From: JAGNHB01 sp964436005
Lineage (GTDB): Bacteria > Acidobacteriota > JAAYUB01
Direction of reading: 5' to 3'
Length of the DNA stretch: 64,000 nucleotides
Assembly (NCBI GenBank): GCA_964436005.1
Contig: CAYTBK010000003.1
Span: 1 to 64,000 of the forward strand
Under the pieces are notes generated by a model. That model made no database searches, had not been told where the DNA came from, and saw nothing but the letters and a program-made list of their open reading frames with translations. Positions 43,193-52,220 of the stretch are shown piece after piece. Positions within the stretch are counted from its first letter, which is position 1. The number at the start of each line of letters is the position of its first letter. The position numbers and the translations under genes were made by a program.

Positions 43193-43198
43193 TATGAT
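43193..43198 (+). promoter_or_regulatory. possible -10 of the tdh-kbl operon
   Basis: TATGAT (43193-43198), with a second candidate TATGCT at 43188-43193; the -35 region is poor. It lies about 37 bases upstream of tdh, in a 118-base gap that separates it from the previous operon. Confidence 0.35.
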
Positions 43199-43234
43199 GC
43201 GATGTTGCGCGACATCCAATTTCCAGGAGGAACC

Positions 43235-44347
43235 ATGTCAGAGAAGATGAAAGCCGTCGTGAAGACCCGGCCCGAGCAGGGAGCGGAATACCTCGAAGTT
43301 GACATTCCCCGGATCAAGCCTGACCAGGTGCTGATCAAGGTCAGCGCCACGTCCATCTGCGGTACGGATGTGCATATTTTCAAATGGGACGATTGGTCCG
43401 ACAAGAGAATCGGCCAAAAAGCCCTTCCCCAGATCATGGGGCACGAGGTAGCCGGCGAAGTGGTGGAAGTCGGCGCCCACGTCAAAAGAATCAAGGTGGG
43501 CGACTACCTTTCCGCCGAAACCCACATCTACGACCCCTCCGACATCACCTCCCTCATGGGCCAGTTCCATATCGGCGACCACATGAAGATCCTTGGCGTT
43601 GACTGCGACGGCGCCTTCGCCGAATACTTCGCCGTGCCGGAATCGGTGTGCTGGGTCAACGACCGGTCCATCCCGCCTGAACTGGCGACCATTCAGGAAC
43701 CCCTCGGGAACGCCACCTACACCGTCCTCGGCGAGGACAACGACGTGGCCGGGAAGACCATGGCCATCATCGGTGACGGCCCCATCGCCCTGTTCGCCAC
43801 CGCCGTGGCGCGCGCCTGCGGCGTGGCCAAGATCTTCATCTGCGGCAAGTACGACTTCAACCTCGGCCTGGCCAAGCAACTCGGCGCCGACCACATCCTC
43901 TATTCCAACGACGCCAGCGTGGACCGCATCGCCTACGTCAAGGACCACACCTACGGCGCCGGCGCCGACATCGTCCTGGAGATGGCCGGCTCGCAACAAG
44001 CGCTGGACGAGGGCTTCAAGATGCTCCGCCGCGGCGGCCGATTCTCCGCCTTCGGGATCGCCGGGCAGTCTCCCCTGCCGGTGGACTACAACAACGGCAT
44101 CGTTTTCAAAGGCGCCCAGGTGCATGGGATCAGCGGCCGCTTGCTGTTCGACACCTGGTACCGCAACCGCAACCTGCTCGCCTCCGGCCGCCTGGATGTC
44201 CGTCCGGTGGTCACCCACATGTTCACGCTGGAAGAATTCGCCAAGGGTTTCGATGCCATGTTGTGCCGCCCCAGGGCTTCGGCCAAGGTCGTCCTCTTCC
44301 CCGACGCGAAGGAACTGGAAGCCGCCAAGGCCCGCATGGCCCGCTGA
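43235..44347 (+). CDS. tdh: L-threonine 3-dehydrogenase-like enzyme
   Basis: 370-residue zinc-type medium-chain dehydrogenase, oxidising L-threonine to 2-amino-3-ketobutyrate. Catalytic zinc site: S-I-C42-G-T-D and M-G-H-E-V-A-G; NAD site I-G-D-G-P-I-A-L-F-A. The lobe that usually holds four structural-zinc cysteines (near 90-115) reads H-I-Y-D-P-S-D and lacks them, so the structural zinc is probably absent. AGGAGG precedes the ATG; the longer frame from 43130 is rejected. The pairing with kbl, 40 bases away, supports threonine dehydrogenase rather than another alcohol dehydrogenase. Confidence 0.88.
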   Translation: MSEKMKAVVKTRPEQGAEYLEVDIPRIKPDQVLIKVSATSICGTDVHIFKWDDWSDKRIGQKALPQIMGHEVAGEVVEVGAHVKRIKVGDYLSAETHIYDPSDITSLMGQFHIGDHMKILGVDCDGAFAEYFAVPESVCWVNDRSIPPELATIQEPLGNATYTVLGEDNDVAGKTMAIIGDGPIALFATAVARACGVAKIFICGKYDFNLGLAKQLGADHILYSNDASVDRIAYVKDHTYGAGADIVLEMAGSQQALDEGFKMLRRGGRFSAFGIAGQSPLPVDYNNGIVFKGAQVHGISGRLLFDTWYRNRNLLASGRLDVRPVVTHMFTLEEFAKGFDAMLCRPRASAKVVLFPDAKELEAAKARMAR

Positions 44348-44387
44348 TCGGCCGCCAAACGTCAAACCGCCTGCAAGGAGCACCAAT

Positions 44388-45635
44388 ATGTACGGAAAGA
44401 TGAAAGGATTCCTGTCCGAAGAACTGGCGAAGCTGGAGGAGCAGAAACTCTTCAAGCACGAGCGCATCATCGAGAGCCCGCAGGGTGCGGAAATCACCGT
44501 CAAGGGCAAAAAATGCCTCAATTTCTGCGCCAACAACTACTTGGGACTCTCCTCCCACCCCGAACTGATCAAGGCCGCCCACGAAGGCATCGACCACCGC
44601 GGCTACGGGCTGTCTTCCGTCCGTTTCATCTGCGGCACGCAGGACATCCACAAGACGCTGGAAAAGAAGGTCAGCGACTTTCTCGGCATGGATGACACCA
44701 TCCTGTTCTCCTCCTGTTTCGACGCCAACGGCGCCGTTTTCGAACCGCTGCTCGGCGAGCAGGATGCCATCATCAGCGACGCCCTGAACCACGCCTCCAT
44801 CATCGACGGCGTCCGCCTCTGCAAGGCTCAGCGCTGGGCCTACAAGCACGCCGACATGCGCGACGTGGAGGAACTCGACGCCGCCACCGGCAAGACGGCC
44901 AAGGGGCTGGAACGCTGCCTGAAGGAAGCCAACGAGAAGGGATGCCGCTTCAAGATGATCGCCACCGACGGCGCCTTCTCCATGGACGGCGATGTCGCCA
45001 ACCTGCGCGACATCTGCGACCTGGCGGACAAGTACGACGCCCTCGTCATGGTGGACGACTCCCACGCCAGCGGTTTCATGGGCAAGACCGGCCGCGGCAC
45101 CCACGAGCACAACGAGGTCATGGGCCGGGTGGACATCATCACGACGACCTTCGGCAAGGCACTCGGGGGGGCATCCGGCGGCTGCATTTCCGGCCGCAAG
45201 GAGATCATCGACTGGATGCGCAACAAGGCGCGCCCCTACCTGTTTTCCAACACCGTGGCGCCCTCCGTCGTCGTGGCCACCATCAAGGTCATGGACATGC
45301 TCTCCTCCACGACCGCCCTGCGCGACAAGCTCGAGAAAAACACCCTGTACTTCCGGGAGAAGATGACCGCCGCCGGTTTCGACATCATCCCCGGCGTGCA
45401 CCCCATCACTCCCATCATGTTCGGCAAATACCCGGACTGTTCGAAGCTGGCCGTCGACTTCGCCAACGCCATGCTCGAAGAAGGGATTTACGTCATCGCC
45501 TTCAGCTTCCCGGTCGTTCCGCGCGGCAAGGACCGCATCCGCGTACAGATCTCCGCGGCCCACGATCAGGAGCACCTGGATCGCGCCATCTCCGCCTTCA
45601 CCAAGGTGGGCAAGCAGCTCGGCATGCTGTCCTGA
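44388..45635 (+). CDS. kbl: glycine C-acetyltransferase (2-amino-3-ketobutyrate CoA ligase)
   Basis: 415 residues, alpha-oxoamine synthase family, PLP-dependent. Splits 2-amino-3-ketobutyrate with CoA into glycine and acetyl-CoA. The PLP lysine is K257 in T-T-F-G-K-A-L-G-G-A-S-G-G; V-D-D-S-H-A-S-G-F and N-Y-L-G-L-S-S-H-P are also present. AAGGAG precedes ATG 44388, which lies 40 bases after tdh. Together they form the tdh-kbl threonine breakdown pathway. A strong terminator follows. Confidence 0.95.
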   Translation: MYGKMKGFLSEELAKLEEQKLFKHERIIESPQGAEITVKGKKCLNFCANNYLGLSSHPELIKAAHEGIDHRGYGLSSVRFICGTQDIHKTLEKKVSDFLGMDDTILFSSCFDANGAVFEPLLGEQDAIISDALNHASIIDGVRLCKAQRWAYKHADMRDVEELDAATGKTAKGLERCLKEANEKGCRFKMIATDGAFSMDGDVANLRDICDLADKYDALVMVDDSHASGFMGKTGRGTHEHNEVMGRVDIITTTFGKALGGASGGCISGRKEIIDWMRNKARPYLFSNTVAPSVVVATIKVMDMLSSTTALRDKLEKNTLYFREKMTAAGFDIIPGVHPITPIMFGKYPDCSKLAVDFANAMLEEGIYVIAFSFPVVPRGKDRIRVQISAAHDQEHLDRAISAFTKVGKQLGMLS

Positions 45636-45644
45636 AATGTCGAA

Positions 45645-45676
45645 GGCGCGCGGGTGAACCCGCGCGCCTTTCTTTT
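45645..45676 (+). terminator. rho-independent terminator of tdh-kbl
   Basis: Perfect 10-bp GC stem (45645-45654 with 45659-45668), four-base loop and a TTTCTTTT tail, beginning nine bases after the kbl stop. Confidence 0.85.
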
Positions 45677-45718
45677 CCCTTCCCGCAACTCCCCGCCGCG
45701 CCTCCGCCAGGCTGACTG

Positions 45719-46096
45719 TCAGATCTGGAACTCCTTTTCCAACAGCAATTGGGCCCGACGTAACTCGTAACGCGCCCGGCCGAAGTTCCCCTCCGGCACC
45801 AAGAAGGCCATGACGTAATACTCTTCGGTGAGCATCCGGATGACCGAGAGGTAGTTGCGGGTGATGATCGTCATTTCCTGCAGGGTTCCGGTTTCTACAT
45901 CCTCCGCCGTCCGGAGGGACGTCTTCAGCAACGAAGTGTACTCCGCCGCCACCAGGTCGTAATTCAGGACGGGGTCCGGGACCCCGTCCTTGTATGCGCG
46001 ATCGATGATGATGCCGTCAATTCCGACGATGAGCACGGAAGACATCCCGTCTACCTTGGCAATAATCGCTTCCAGTGTCTCCCGAAAGATGTTCAT
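45719..46096 (-). CDS. roadblock/LC7 domain protein
   Basis: 125 residues, a single roadblock/LC7 domain: V-L-I-V-G-I-D-G-I-I-I-D early, then helix and a central V-A-A-E-Y, ending in strands and a final helix. Bacterial relatives such as MglB regulate small Ras-like GTPases that polarise type IV pili. It lies 17 bases after pilQ on the same strand, at the end of the pil operon, which suggests a pilus-linked role. No MglA-like GTPase is in the window. Confidence 0.82.
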   Translation of the reverse strand: MNIFRETLEAIIAKVDGMSSVLIVGIDGIIIDRAYKDGVPDPVLNYDLVAAEYTSLLKTSLRTAEDVETGTLQEMTIITRNYLSVIRMLTEEYYVMAFLVPEGNFGRARYELRRAQLLLEKEFQI

Positions 46097-46113
46097 CGCA
46101 TGAGGCTCCGCAG

Positions 46114-48323
46114 TTAACGGATGATGCGGGGCGTCAGGAAGAAAAGGATTTCCTTGGTGTCCTTTTCCTTGGTGTCCCGCCGGAAGAGATGGCCGAGCAG
46201 TGGGATGTCGCCGAAGAGCGGCACTTTGTCGTTGGTCTTGGTGTCTTCGTCGACCAGAACGCCGCCCATCACGGTCGTGCCTCCGTCGCCGACCAGCACT
46301 TCCGTCGCCGACTGGCTGGTGACGATGGACGGAATGCCGTTGACCGTGTTGGTGAAATCCGCCCGGTTGTTCTCCAGGTTGATGGTCAGGAACACGTTGC
46401 CGTCCTCGGTGACGCGCGGGGTCACCTCCAGTTTCAGCGAGGCCGAGAAGAAACGCACCGTGGTGGTGTTGTTCTCATTGGTCTGCACCGGTATCTGGAT
46501 GCCCTGTTCGATGATGGCTTTGCGGTTGTTCTGGGCCTGGACTTTCGGCTGGCTGATGACCATCACCTGCCCGTTGCTTTCGGCGGCAGTCAGCGAAGCG
46601 TCCAGCAGGAAGGTGTCGAGAATGTTCCCGATGGAGAGGCCGATGCCGCTGGTGGNNNNNNNNNNNNNNNNNNNNNNNNNNNNNNNNNNNNNNNNNNNNN
46701 NNNNNNNNNNNNNNNNNNNNNNNNNNNNNNNNNNNNNNNNNNNNNNNNNNNNNNNTCCAGCAGGAAGGTGTCGAGAATGTTCCCGATGGAGAGGCCGATG
46801 CCGCTGGTGGCGCCGATGGCCGGCAGGTTGATGTTGTAGTTGCCGGTCTTGCCGTCCCCGCCGGTGGACACGGCGGCCGTGTTGGACGCCTGGGCGGTCG
46901 CCGCCCCGCGGCCAGTGTTCGGATTCCCCGCCGCATAGGTCGAGCTAGGTGTATCGGAAGGACGATAGCCGCTGATGCCGGACATGGTGTTGGGGCCGCC
47001 GACGGTCGTCCGCTCGAGATTGCCGCCGACAAAGCCCAACTGGACGCCGATGCTGCGGGCAAAGCTGCGGTTCGCCGAAACGATGCGGGCTTCGATTTCC
47101 ACCTGGTGTTCCGGCAAATCCAGGATCCGGAGCAGTTCTTCCACATCCTTGATCCGCTCCGGGATGTCGCGGATGATGACCGTGTTGGTCCGTTCGTCGA
47201 AGTTGATTTCGCCGCTCTTGCTGAGCAGGGGGTTCAGGATCTTGTTGCCTTGCAAATCCTTCACCGTGGCGTAGTTGACCTTGATGGTCTTGGTGGTCAG
47301 GAACCGGGCCCGACGCATCTCCTGACGGGTGTTTTCCTCTTCCTTGAAGGAATCCATCGTCCCGATCCGGATCACTTCCCCGTCGATCAGCTTGGTCAAC
47401 CGATTGTTCTTCAGCGCAAGGTCGAACACCTGGTCCCACGGCACACAGTTGACCTTCATGGTGATGGTGCCTTGCACGCTCGGGTCGACGACGATGTTCA
47501 AACCGATGTTGTCTCCCATCCAGCGGAAGAAGTCGACGATGGGAACTTCCACGACGTCGATGGAAATCGGTTCGCCGCTGAAATTGGACTTCTCTTCCGT
47601 ATCGTCCGAAATCATCCCGGCGTTCCGGGTGTTCTCGACCTTGGCCGCCATGATCTTCACGCCGTCAGCGGGCTTGGCGTCCGGAAGAGGCACCACGGCA
47701 ACGGATTTCGGAACCTCCGGAGCCTTCGGCTTGATGACCGGCTCGGGGATCCGGATGATCCCGCTGCTGGTGCCGTCCGTGATCTCCGGCCGAAGGGCCG
47801 CCGGCTTGGATTCAGCGATTTCGATGGGAACGGACTTCTCGTCGCGCTGCTTGGCGGACGGCGCTGCCATGGCGAACTGAACGCGAATTCCTTCCTCCGT
47901 CTTCTGAATGCTCGGCGCATCGATCTCCTTCTTCAGATCGAAAACGACGCGCACCTTGTTCTTCGGCGAAAACTGCGAGATCCGCACTTGCTGAACCGTC
48001 TCGCCGTTGACCGGAACGCTGCTCCGCGCGATGGCGCTCTCGGCGTTCGTCAGGTCGATGACCAAACGGTTGGGGTCGGTCAGCCTGAAGTGAGTGAAAC
48101 CGCCAAGCTGCTTTCCCCGCAGTAGAACGGACGTTCCCGCCGCGGTGGACTCCACGTTGATGTCCTGCAGAACGCCAAAGCTTGCAACGTTCGCTTTTGC
48201 ATCTGCCTTTTTGGACCCTGCCGACTTGCCCGATGCATTCTCGGCAGGCGCCGCAACGAGTCCCAGCGATATTAATCCAAAAAGGACAATCACGGAGATG
48301 ATCAGTTTCGTGGGGCGCATCAA
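46114..48323 (-). CDS. pilQ: type IV pilus secretin PilQ (split by an assembly gap)
   Basis: Outer-membrane secretin for type IV pili. Signal peptide (about 1-25), AMIN domain (about 45-150), a long linker, STN-like then secretin N domain, then secretin core to the C-terminus. The core has the V-x-G-x-L-V-D-E-D and V-P-x-L-G-x-I-P-x-L-G-x-L-F motifs near the end. The frame is broken by Ns at 46656-46755. Removing these 100 Ns plus one copy of a 55-base repeat (155 bases) makes upstream and downstream frames agree exactly, giving 684 residues. The gene is therefore probably intact. It follows the pilO/P fusion and precedes the roadblock gene. Confidence 0.92.
46601..46655. repeat. 55-bp exact copy at the left side of the gap
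   Basis: Identical to 46756-46810 on the other side of the Ns. Both lie in the same region of pilQ, and collapsing them restores the frame, so the duplicate is an overlap of two contig ends rather than a biological repeat. Confidence 0.85.
46656..46755. other. assembly gap (100 N)
   Basis: A run of exactly 100 Ns, the conventional placeholder for a gap of unknown size. The flanks overlap by 55 bases, so the true gap is probably negative. Confidence 0.95.
46756..46810. repeat. 55-bp exact copy at the right side of the gap
   Basis: Second copy of the sequence at 46601-46655, directly adjoining the right end of the Ns. Confidence 0.85.
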
Positions 48324-48352
48324 ATGCCTCCTTATTCAAATACAAATATTGA

Positions 48353-49678
48353 TTACTTTCCAGTTTTCGCCGAGGGGACCACGATCTTTGACTTCACGCC
48401 GACGGAGTTCCATTCGGCTGTCCCCCGCGCTTGCTGCACGGCCTGGCTGATCGGGATCGGGGCCTGTTTTTTCCCTTCGATGCGATCGATCAGTTTCGAA
48501 TTCGGCTTGAGTTCGTATTCTTCCAAAATGATCTGATAAACGTTCCCGAGCCGGATGATATTGGAAATCATGGCGTTGTAGAGAATATCGCCCTTCTTGA
48601 CGTTGTGGGCGTGCCGGTCGGGGCCCATCAGGATGGCGGTCTTGGACCCGTCCCTGTTTTCCAGCACACCGTTGAAAGTGACTTCCGAGAGCATGAAAGA
48701 GCGCACGCCCTTGAAAGTTTGCCATCTCACGTTGAGGGGCGGAATGACGGCGATCTTCTCGATGCGCTCCGCATTCTCCTTCTCCTTCGCCCGCAAAATG
48801 GTCTCCTGCATGAATTCGATGGGATCGACGAAAGGATCCGGCCGGCCCGTGCCAGCATAGCGAGGGCTGCCGAAATCGGTCACCTGGGGCTGCGTGCCGG
48901 CGGCGGGGGCCGGCTGGGCGCCGGGCTTGCCCGGTTCGGCCGAACCGACCGGGGCCGGAGTCGCCGCAGGAGGAGGGGGAACGACCGGCACCGGAGACAC
49001 CGGCTTGACACCGGGGCCGACCTGCTGCCGGGCCTTCGCGATCACTTCCTGGATCTGCTGGTCTTCCGTGGGATCCTTGACCATCGAGTACGTCTTGGCC
49101 ACGAACGAGGCACGCAGCGAGGGGGGCGGCGCATTCTTCTTCCAGCCCGGCATGGACCGACGCGCCTTTTCGTTCAGGCGACGGAGGTCCAGCGTTTCGA
49201 TGGTGAGAATGCGGCTGTACCGGGAAATGGCCTGGAACAGCTCGCCAAGAGACTCGTAAGTCGCACTGCAGCGGAACTCGATGGGAATCTCCTGCAATTT
49301 CTTTTCATTGGTGGTCATGTTGGAAATGTTGAAACTGGCGTCGAACATCTGGTATTTGCCCTGGGCGTCCTGATAGAACTCACGGGCCAACTGCTCGATC
49401 TCCGACCCGTCGGGCAGGCAGCGGCTCTGGGCGCTCAACTGGTCGGCGAGGTAGGCGATCTGCTGCATGTGCTCGGCCTCGGTCTTGCGAAAGCCATGGC
49501 CTTCCTGAACTTTCTTGTCAAGCTGTGCCTGCTCGGCTGCCAGCGCCGTTATTTCCTCATCGATCTTCTTGTATATGAACGTATTGGCCAGAAAGTACAA
49601 GAGTGCAATGACGGCCAGGCCCAAGATGATCTTGACCAGAAGGGGCGTTTCGTTGGTTTTTCCTTCCAGCTTAGCCAT
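48353..49678 (-). CDS. PilO-PilP fusion, type IV pilus alignment protein
   Basis: 441 residues. The N-terminal half is PilO-like: one transmembrane helix (about 14-34), a coiled coil (about 40-65) and a ferredoxin-like periplasmic domain (about 95-205). A Pro/Ala-rich linker (about 225-265) leads to a PilP-like domain (about 280-410) with G-R-P-D-P-F-V-D-P, then M-L-S-E-V-T-F-N-G-V-L and N-V-K-K-G-D. PilO and PilP are normally separate; no other pilO or pilP gene is present between pilN and pilQ, so both functions are carried here by one chain. Start overlaps the pilN stop by 8 bases. Confidence 0.88.
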   Translation of the reverse strand: MAKLEGKTNETPLLVKIILGLAVIALLYFLANTFIYKKIDEEITALAAEQAQLDKKVQEGHGFRKTEAEHMQQIAYLADQLSAQSRCLPDGSEIEQLAREFYQDAQGKYQMFDASFNISNMTTNEKKLQEIPIEFRCSATYESLGELFQAISRYSRILTIETLDLRRLNEKARRSMPGWKKNAPPPSLRASFVAKTYSMVKDPTEDQQIQEVIAKARQQVGPGVKPVSPVPVVPPPPAATPAPVGSAEPGKPGAQPAPAAGTQPQVTDFGSPRYAGTGRPDPFVDPIEFMQETILRAKEKENAERIEKIAVIPPLNVRWQTFKGVRSFMLSEVTFNGVLENRDGSKTAILMGPDRHAHNVKKGDILYNAMISNIIRLGNVYQIILEEYELKPNSKLIDRIEGKKQAPIPISQAVQQARGTAEWNSVGVKSKIVVPSAKTGK

Positions 49679-50300
49679 TTTTCGCCTCTTTCTTCAGAAG
49701 TTTTTTACATACGACAGTGAACTTGTATCTTTTCATCTCGGGCATCTTGGGATCGATGGAAGGGACCGGGATGATCTCCGTCTTCAAGAGATCCACCGTC
49801 GTGAAATACCCTTTGCCCTGCAAGTTCTGAACGAAATCGGTGATGAAGGGTTGATCGATGGCCGTTCCCTCGAGCTGCACGATTTCCTTCTCGGGATCAC
49901 GCTTCTGGTCCAGGCTGTCAAACCAGAGGCAGTCTTTGGTGTCGGGAACGCTCAGCACAAAGGCGTTGAGCATCTCCACCGGCCCCTTCTGACTTTCCCT
50001 GAGTTCCTTGATCAGGTTCTGGCGCTCCTGCAATTCGGTCTTCAGCTTCTCGAGATCCTTGATCTTCTTCTGGATCTCCTCGAGGTTGATGTTGTTGGCC
50101 TCGATGCGCAACTTTTCGACCTTCGCCTTCAGATCTTCCTTCTCCCGGTATTTGTTGTACCCATACCAAACACCGAACGCCACTGCGGCAATCAAGATCA
50201 GGACGATGATCAGAATTCCCTGCACGGGCTTGTGCTCGGTAGGAATCTTGGCGGTCGGTTGTTCGACCGTTCGCTCCTTGAGCAGATTGATCTTGACCAT
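49671..50300 (-). CDS. pilN: type IV pilus inner-membrane protein PilN
   Basis: 209 residues. Begins M-V-K-I-N-L-L, the conserved I-N-L-L motif that binds PilM. One transmembrane helix (about 29-48), a coiled coil (about 55-105) and a periplasmic ferredoxin-like domain (about 110-200). Its start immediately follows the pilM stop. Confidence 0.9.
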   Translation of the reverse strand: MVKINLLKERTVEQPTAKIPTEHKPVQGILIIVLILIAAVAFGVWYGYNKYREKEDLKAKVEKLRIEANNINLEEIQKKIKDLEKLKTELQERQNLIKELRESQKGPVEMLNAFVLSVPDTKDCLWFDSLDQKRDPEKEIVQLEGTAIDQPFITDFVQNLQGKGYFTTVDLLKTEIIPVPSIDPKMPEMKRYKFTVVCKKLLKKEAKNG

Positions 50301-51353
50301 TTATTCCTCCATGCTTCTCATCGCTAAGCCGACGGCGATGGCTACTCTCGGAGATATCTCTTTCATCTGGGCCGGGCTGATTTTCGGCGTCGCCCCGGCA
50401 ACCCTCCGAAAGGCATCGAATATTTCCACCGGAACCTCGAACTTCTGGGAAAGGTGCTCCTTCAGGCCGCGGGCGTTGGCCGATCCCCCGCTGAGAATCA
50501 TGCGGTCAATTTTCTCGGTCGTCGTCGTGGCTTTGAAGAAATCGAGGGTCTTCTGGATTTCCATCTCGATGATCTCCGAAACCTGATCGATGATCCGGTT
50601 GGCCTCGTTCTCGTTGACCGGTATGCCTTCCTCCCCCTTCTTCACCGATTCGGCGTCTTCAAACCCCAGCCCCAGCCCCTTCTGGAGAAAATCCGTATAC
50701 TGGTTTCCGCCCACGGAGATGTCTCTGGTGAAAAGCAGGTCTGACCCCTTGACGATGCAAAGGTTGGACATGCATGCACCAATGTTGAGCAGGGCGGTCA
50801 CCGTGTGCCCCGACGGCTGGTAGTTGTACCGGTAGGCGTTCAGGAGAGCAAACGCATCGATGTCGACAAGAAGGGGACGCTTGCCGGCCAGGTTCACGAC
50901 ATTCACGTGGTCGTCGATCTTTTCCTTCTTCACCGCCACCAGCAGAACTTCGATGGTGCCTGTGCCGGGGACGGGTTTGAGAACCTCGTAGTCGAGCTTC
51001 ACATCGTTGATGTCGAAGGGGATGTACTGCTCGGCCTCCCACATGATGGATTCGTTCAGCTCGTTGGCGCTCTGCTGCGGCAGATTAATCTTCTTTACGA
51101 TTACCGAATGACCGCAGATGGAAGTAGCCACGTTGTTGTTCTTGATGGCCTGGGCCCGATAAATCTTGTTTATCGCGTTGGCCACGGCCAACTTGTCCAT
51201 GATGGCGCCGTCGACCACCGTGTCCGGGGCGAGATTCTCGATGCCCCAGGAAACCAGCTCGTACTCGCCTTTTCGAACAGGCTTCAGAACAACCACTTTG
51301 ACTGAAGTCGACCCGATGTCAAGACCAACCAGCTGTTTGGATTTGAAAAACAT
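50301..51353 (-). CDS. pilM: type IV pilus assembly ATPase-like protein PilM
   Basis: 350 residues, actin/FtsA-like. Phosphate-1 L-V-G-L-D-I-G-S-T-S-V-K near the start, and I-L-S-G-G-S-A-N-A-R-G (about 280) for the second phosphate/adenosine region. Acts with PilN at the inner membrane. The ATG 51353 has GAGGAAAA upstream; a longer frame to 51467 runs into the promoter region and is rejected. First gene of pilM-pilN-pilO/P-pilQ-roadblock. Confidence 0.92.
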   Translation of the reverse strand: MFFKSKQLVGLDIGSTSVKVVVLKPVRKGEYELVSWGIENLAPDTVVDGAIMDKLAVANAINKIYRAQAIKNNNVATSICGHSVIVKKINLPQQSANELNESIMWEAEQYIPFDINDVKLDYEVLKPVPGTGTIEVLLVAVKKEKIDDHVNVVNLAGKRPLLVDIDAFALLNAYRYNYQPSGHTVTALLNIGACMSNLCIVKGSDLLFTRDISVGGNQYTDFLQKGLGLGFEDAESVKKGEEGIPVNENEANRIIDQVSEIIEMEIQKTLDFFKATTTTEKIDRMILSGGSANARGLKEHLSQKFEVPVEIFDAFRRVAGATPKISPAQMKEISPRVAIAVGLAMRSMEE

Positions 51354-51415
51354 TATTTTCCTCTTCACTTCGTTTATAGGCGTACCGATAGTGCTTTCTT
51401 GCAGCGTTGCCTTTT

Positions 51416-51445
51416 TTGATAGCAAAAGCCCAGTTGGCTTGTCAA
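51416..51445 (-). promoter_or_regulatory. promoter of the pil operon
   Basis: A perfect TTGACA (minus strand, plus 51440-51445) with TATCAA (plus 51416-51421) at an 18-base spacer, the -10 preceded by TG-C as an extended -10. About 63 bases upstream of pilM. The region also holds the divergent pyrE promoter. Confidence 0.6.
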
Positions 51446-51533
51446 GCAAATTTTTCATAGAAAGCACTTTTTCAGCGGAAGCAAACCCATTGGTATGGTG
51501 AAACTTCCTGCATCCCCAAGCCGCAAATTCTGC

Positions 51534-51561
51534 TTGACTTCCATGTGTAGTTTGTTAATAT
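51534..51561 (+). promoter_or_regulatory. promoter of pyrE
   Basis: TTGACT (51534-51539) with a 16-base spacer and TAATAT (51556-51561), about 60 bases upstream of the pyrE start. Confidence 0.5.
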
Positions 51562-51620
51562 ACAACACTTTACAAATTGCGCCCCCCAAAGGGAAACCAT
51601 TCATGCACCAGGAGAACAAT

Positions 51621-52196
51621 ATGCAGGAACAAATCATGGACATGCTGGAGCGAGCAAAAGCTTTTCTTTCCGGTCATTTTCGACTTTCTTCCGGATTGCA
51701 CAGCGGAAACTACCTGCAATGCGCCAAGGCCTTCGAACTGCCCGACGTTTCCATGGAACTCTCCCGCCTCCTGCTCGCGTTGGCCGTGCGGAAAGGCATC
51801 ACCTTCGACGCGGTGATCTCCCCCGCCCTCGGCGGCGTCATCCTGGGGTACGAAGTCGCCAGGCAGGCCGGCGTGAAGAACATCTTCGCCGAGCGGGACG
51901 CCGAGAACGCCATGACGATCCGGAGGGGTTTTGAAATTCTGGAAGGGGAGCGCTACCTGGTCCTGGAGGATGTCATCACGACGGGAGGGTCCACCCGGGA
52001 GATCATCGAACTCGTTCACCGCGGAGACGCCACGCTGGCGGCCGTCGGCTGCGTCGCCGACCGCAGCGGGGGAAAGGCCGAGTTCGGGGTTCCGCTGCTG
52101 TCGCTGGTCAGCCTCGATTTTCCCGTCTACGCCCCGGAAGCCTGCCCCCTGTGCGCGCAAGGCGTCCCGGTCGTGAAACCCGGCAGCAAGAAGTAG
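51621..52196 (+). CDS. pyrE: orotate phosphoribosyltransferase
   Basis: 191 residues, pyrimidine synthesis: orotate plus PRPP to OMP. The PRPP-binding loop Y-L-V-L-E-D-V-I-T-T-G-G-S-T is at about 112-125. S-S-G-L-H-S-G-N-Y-L is the family's N-terminal signature. ATG 51621 has AGGAG 7 bases upstream; ATGs at 51603 and 51495 are rejected for lack of it. truA follows 24 bases later and may be co-transcribed. Confidence 0.92.
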   Translation: MQEQIMDMLERAKAFLSGHFRLSSGLHSGNYLQCAKAFELPDVSMELSRLLLALAVRKGITFDAVISPALGGVILGYEVARQAGVKNIFAERDAENAMTIRRGFEILEGERYLVLEDVITTGGSTREIIELVHRGDATLAAVGCVADRSGGKAEFGVPLLSLVSLDFPVYAPEACPLCAQGVPVVKPGSKK

Positions 52197-52220
52197 GCGG
52201 CCGCCGCCCGCGGGAGGGGC

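Noticed and set aside
46601..46810. Biological direct repeat in pilQ
   Set aside because: The 55-bp copies flank a placeholder gap of exactly 100 N and collapse to restore the frame, so assembly overlap is the better explanation.
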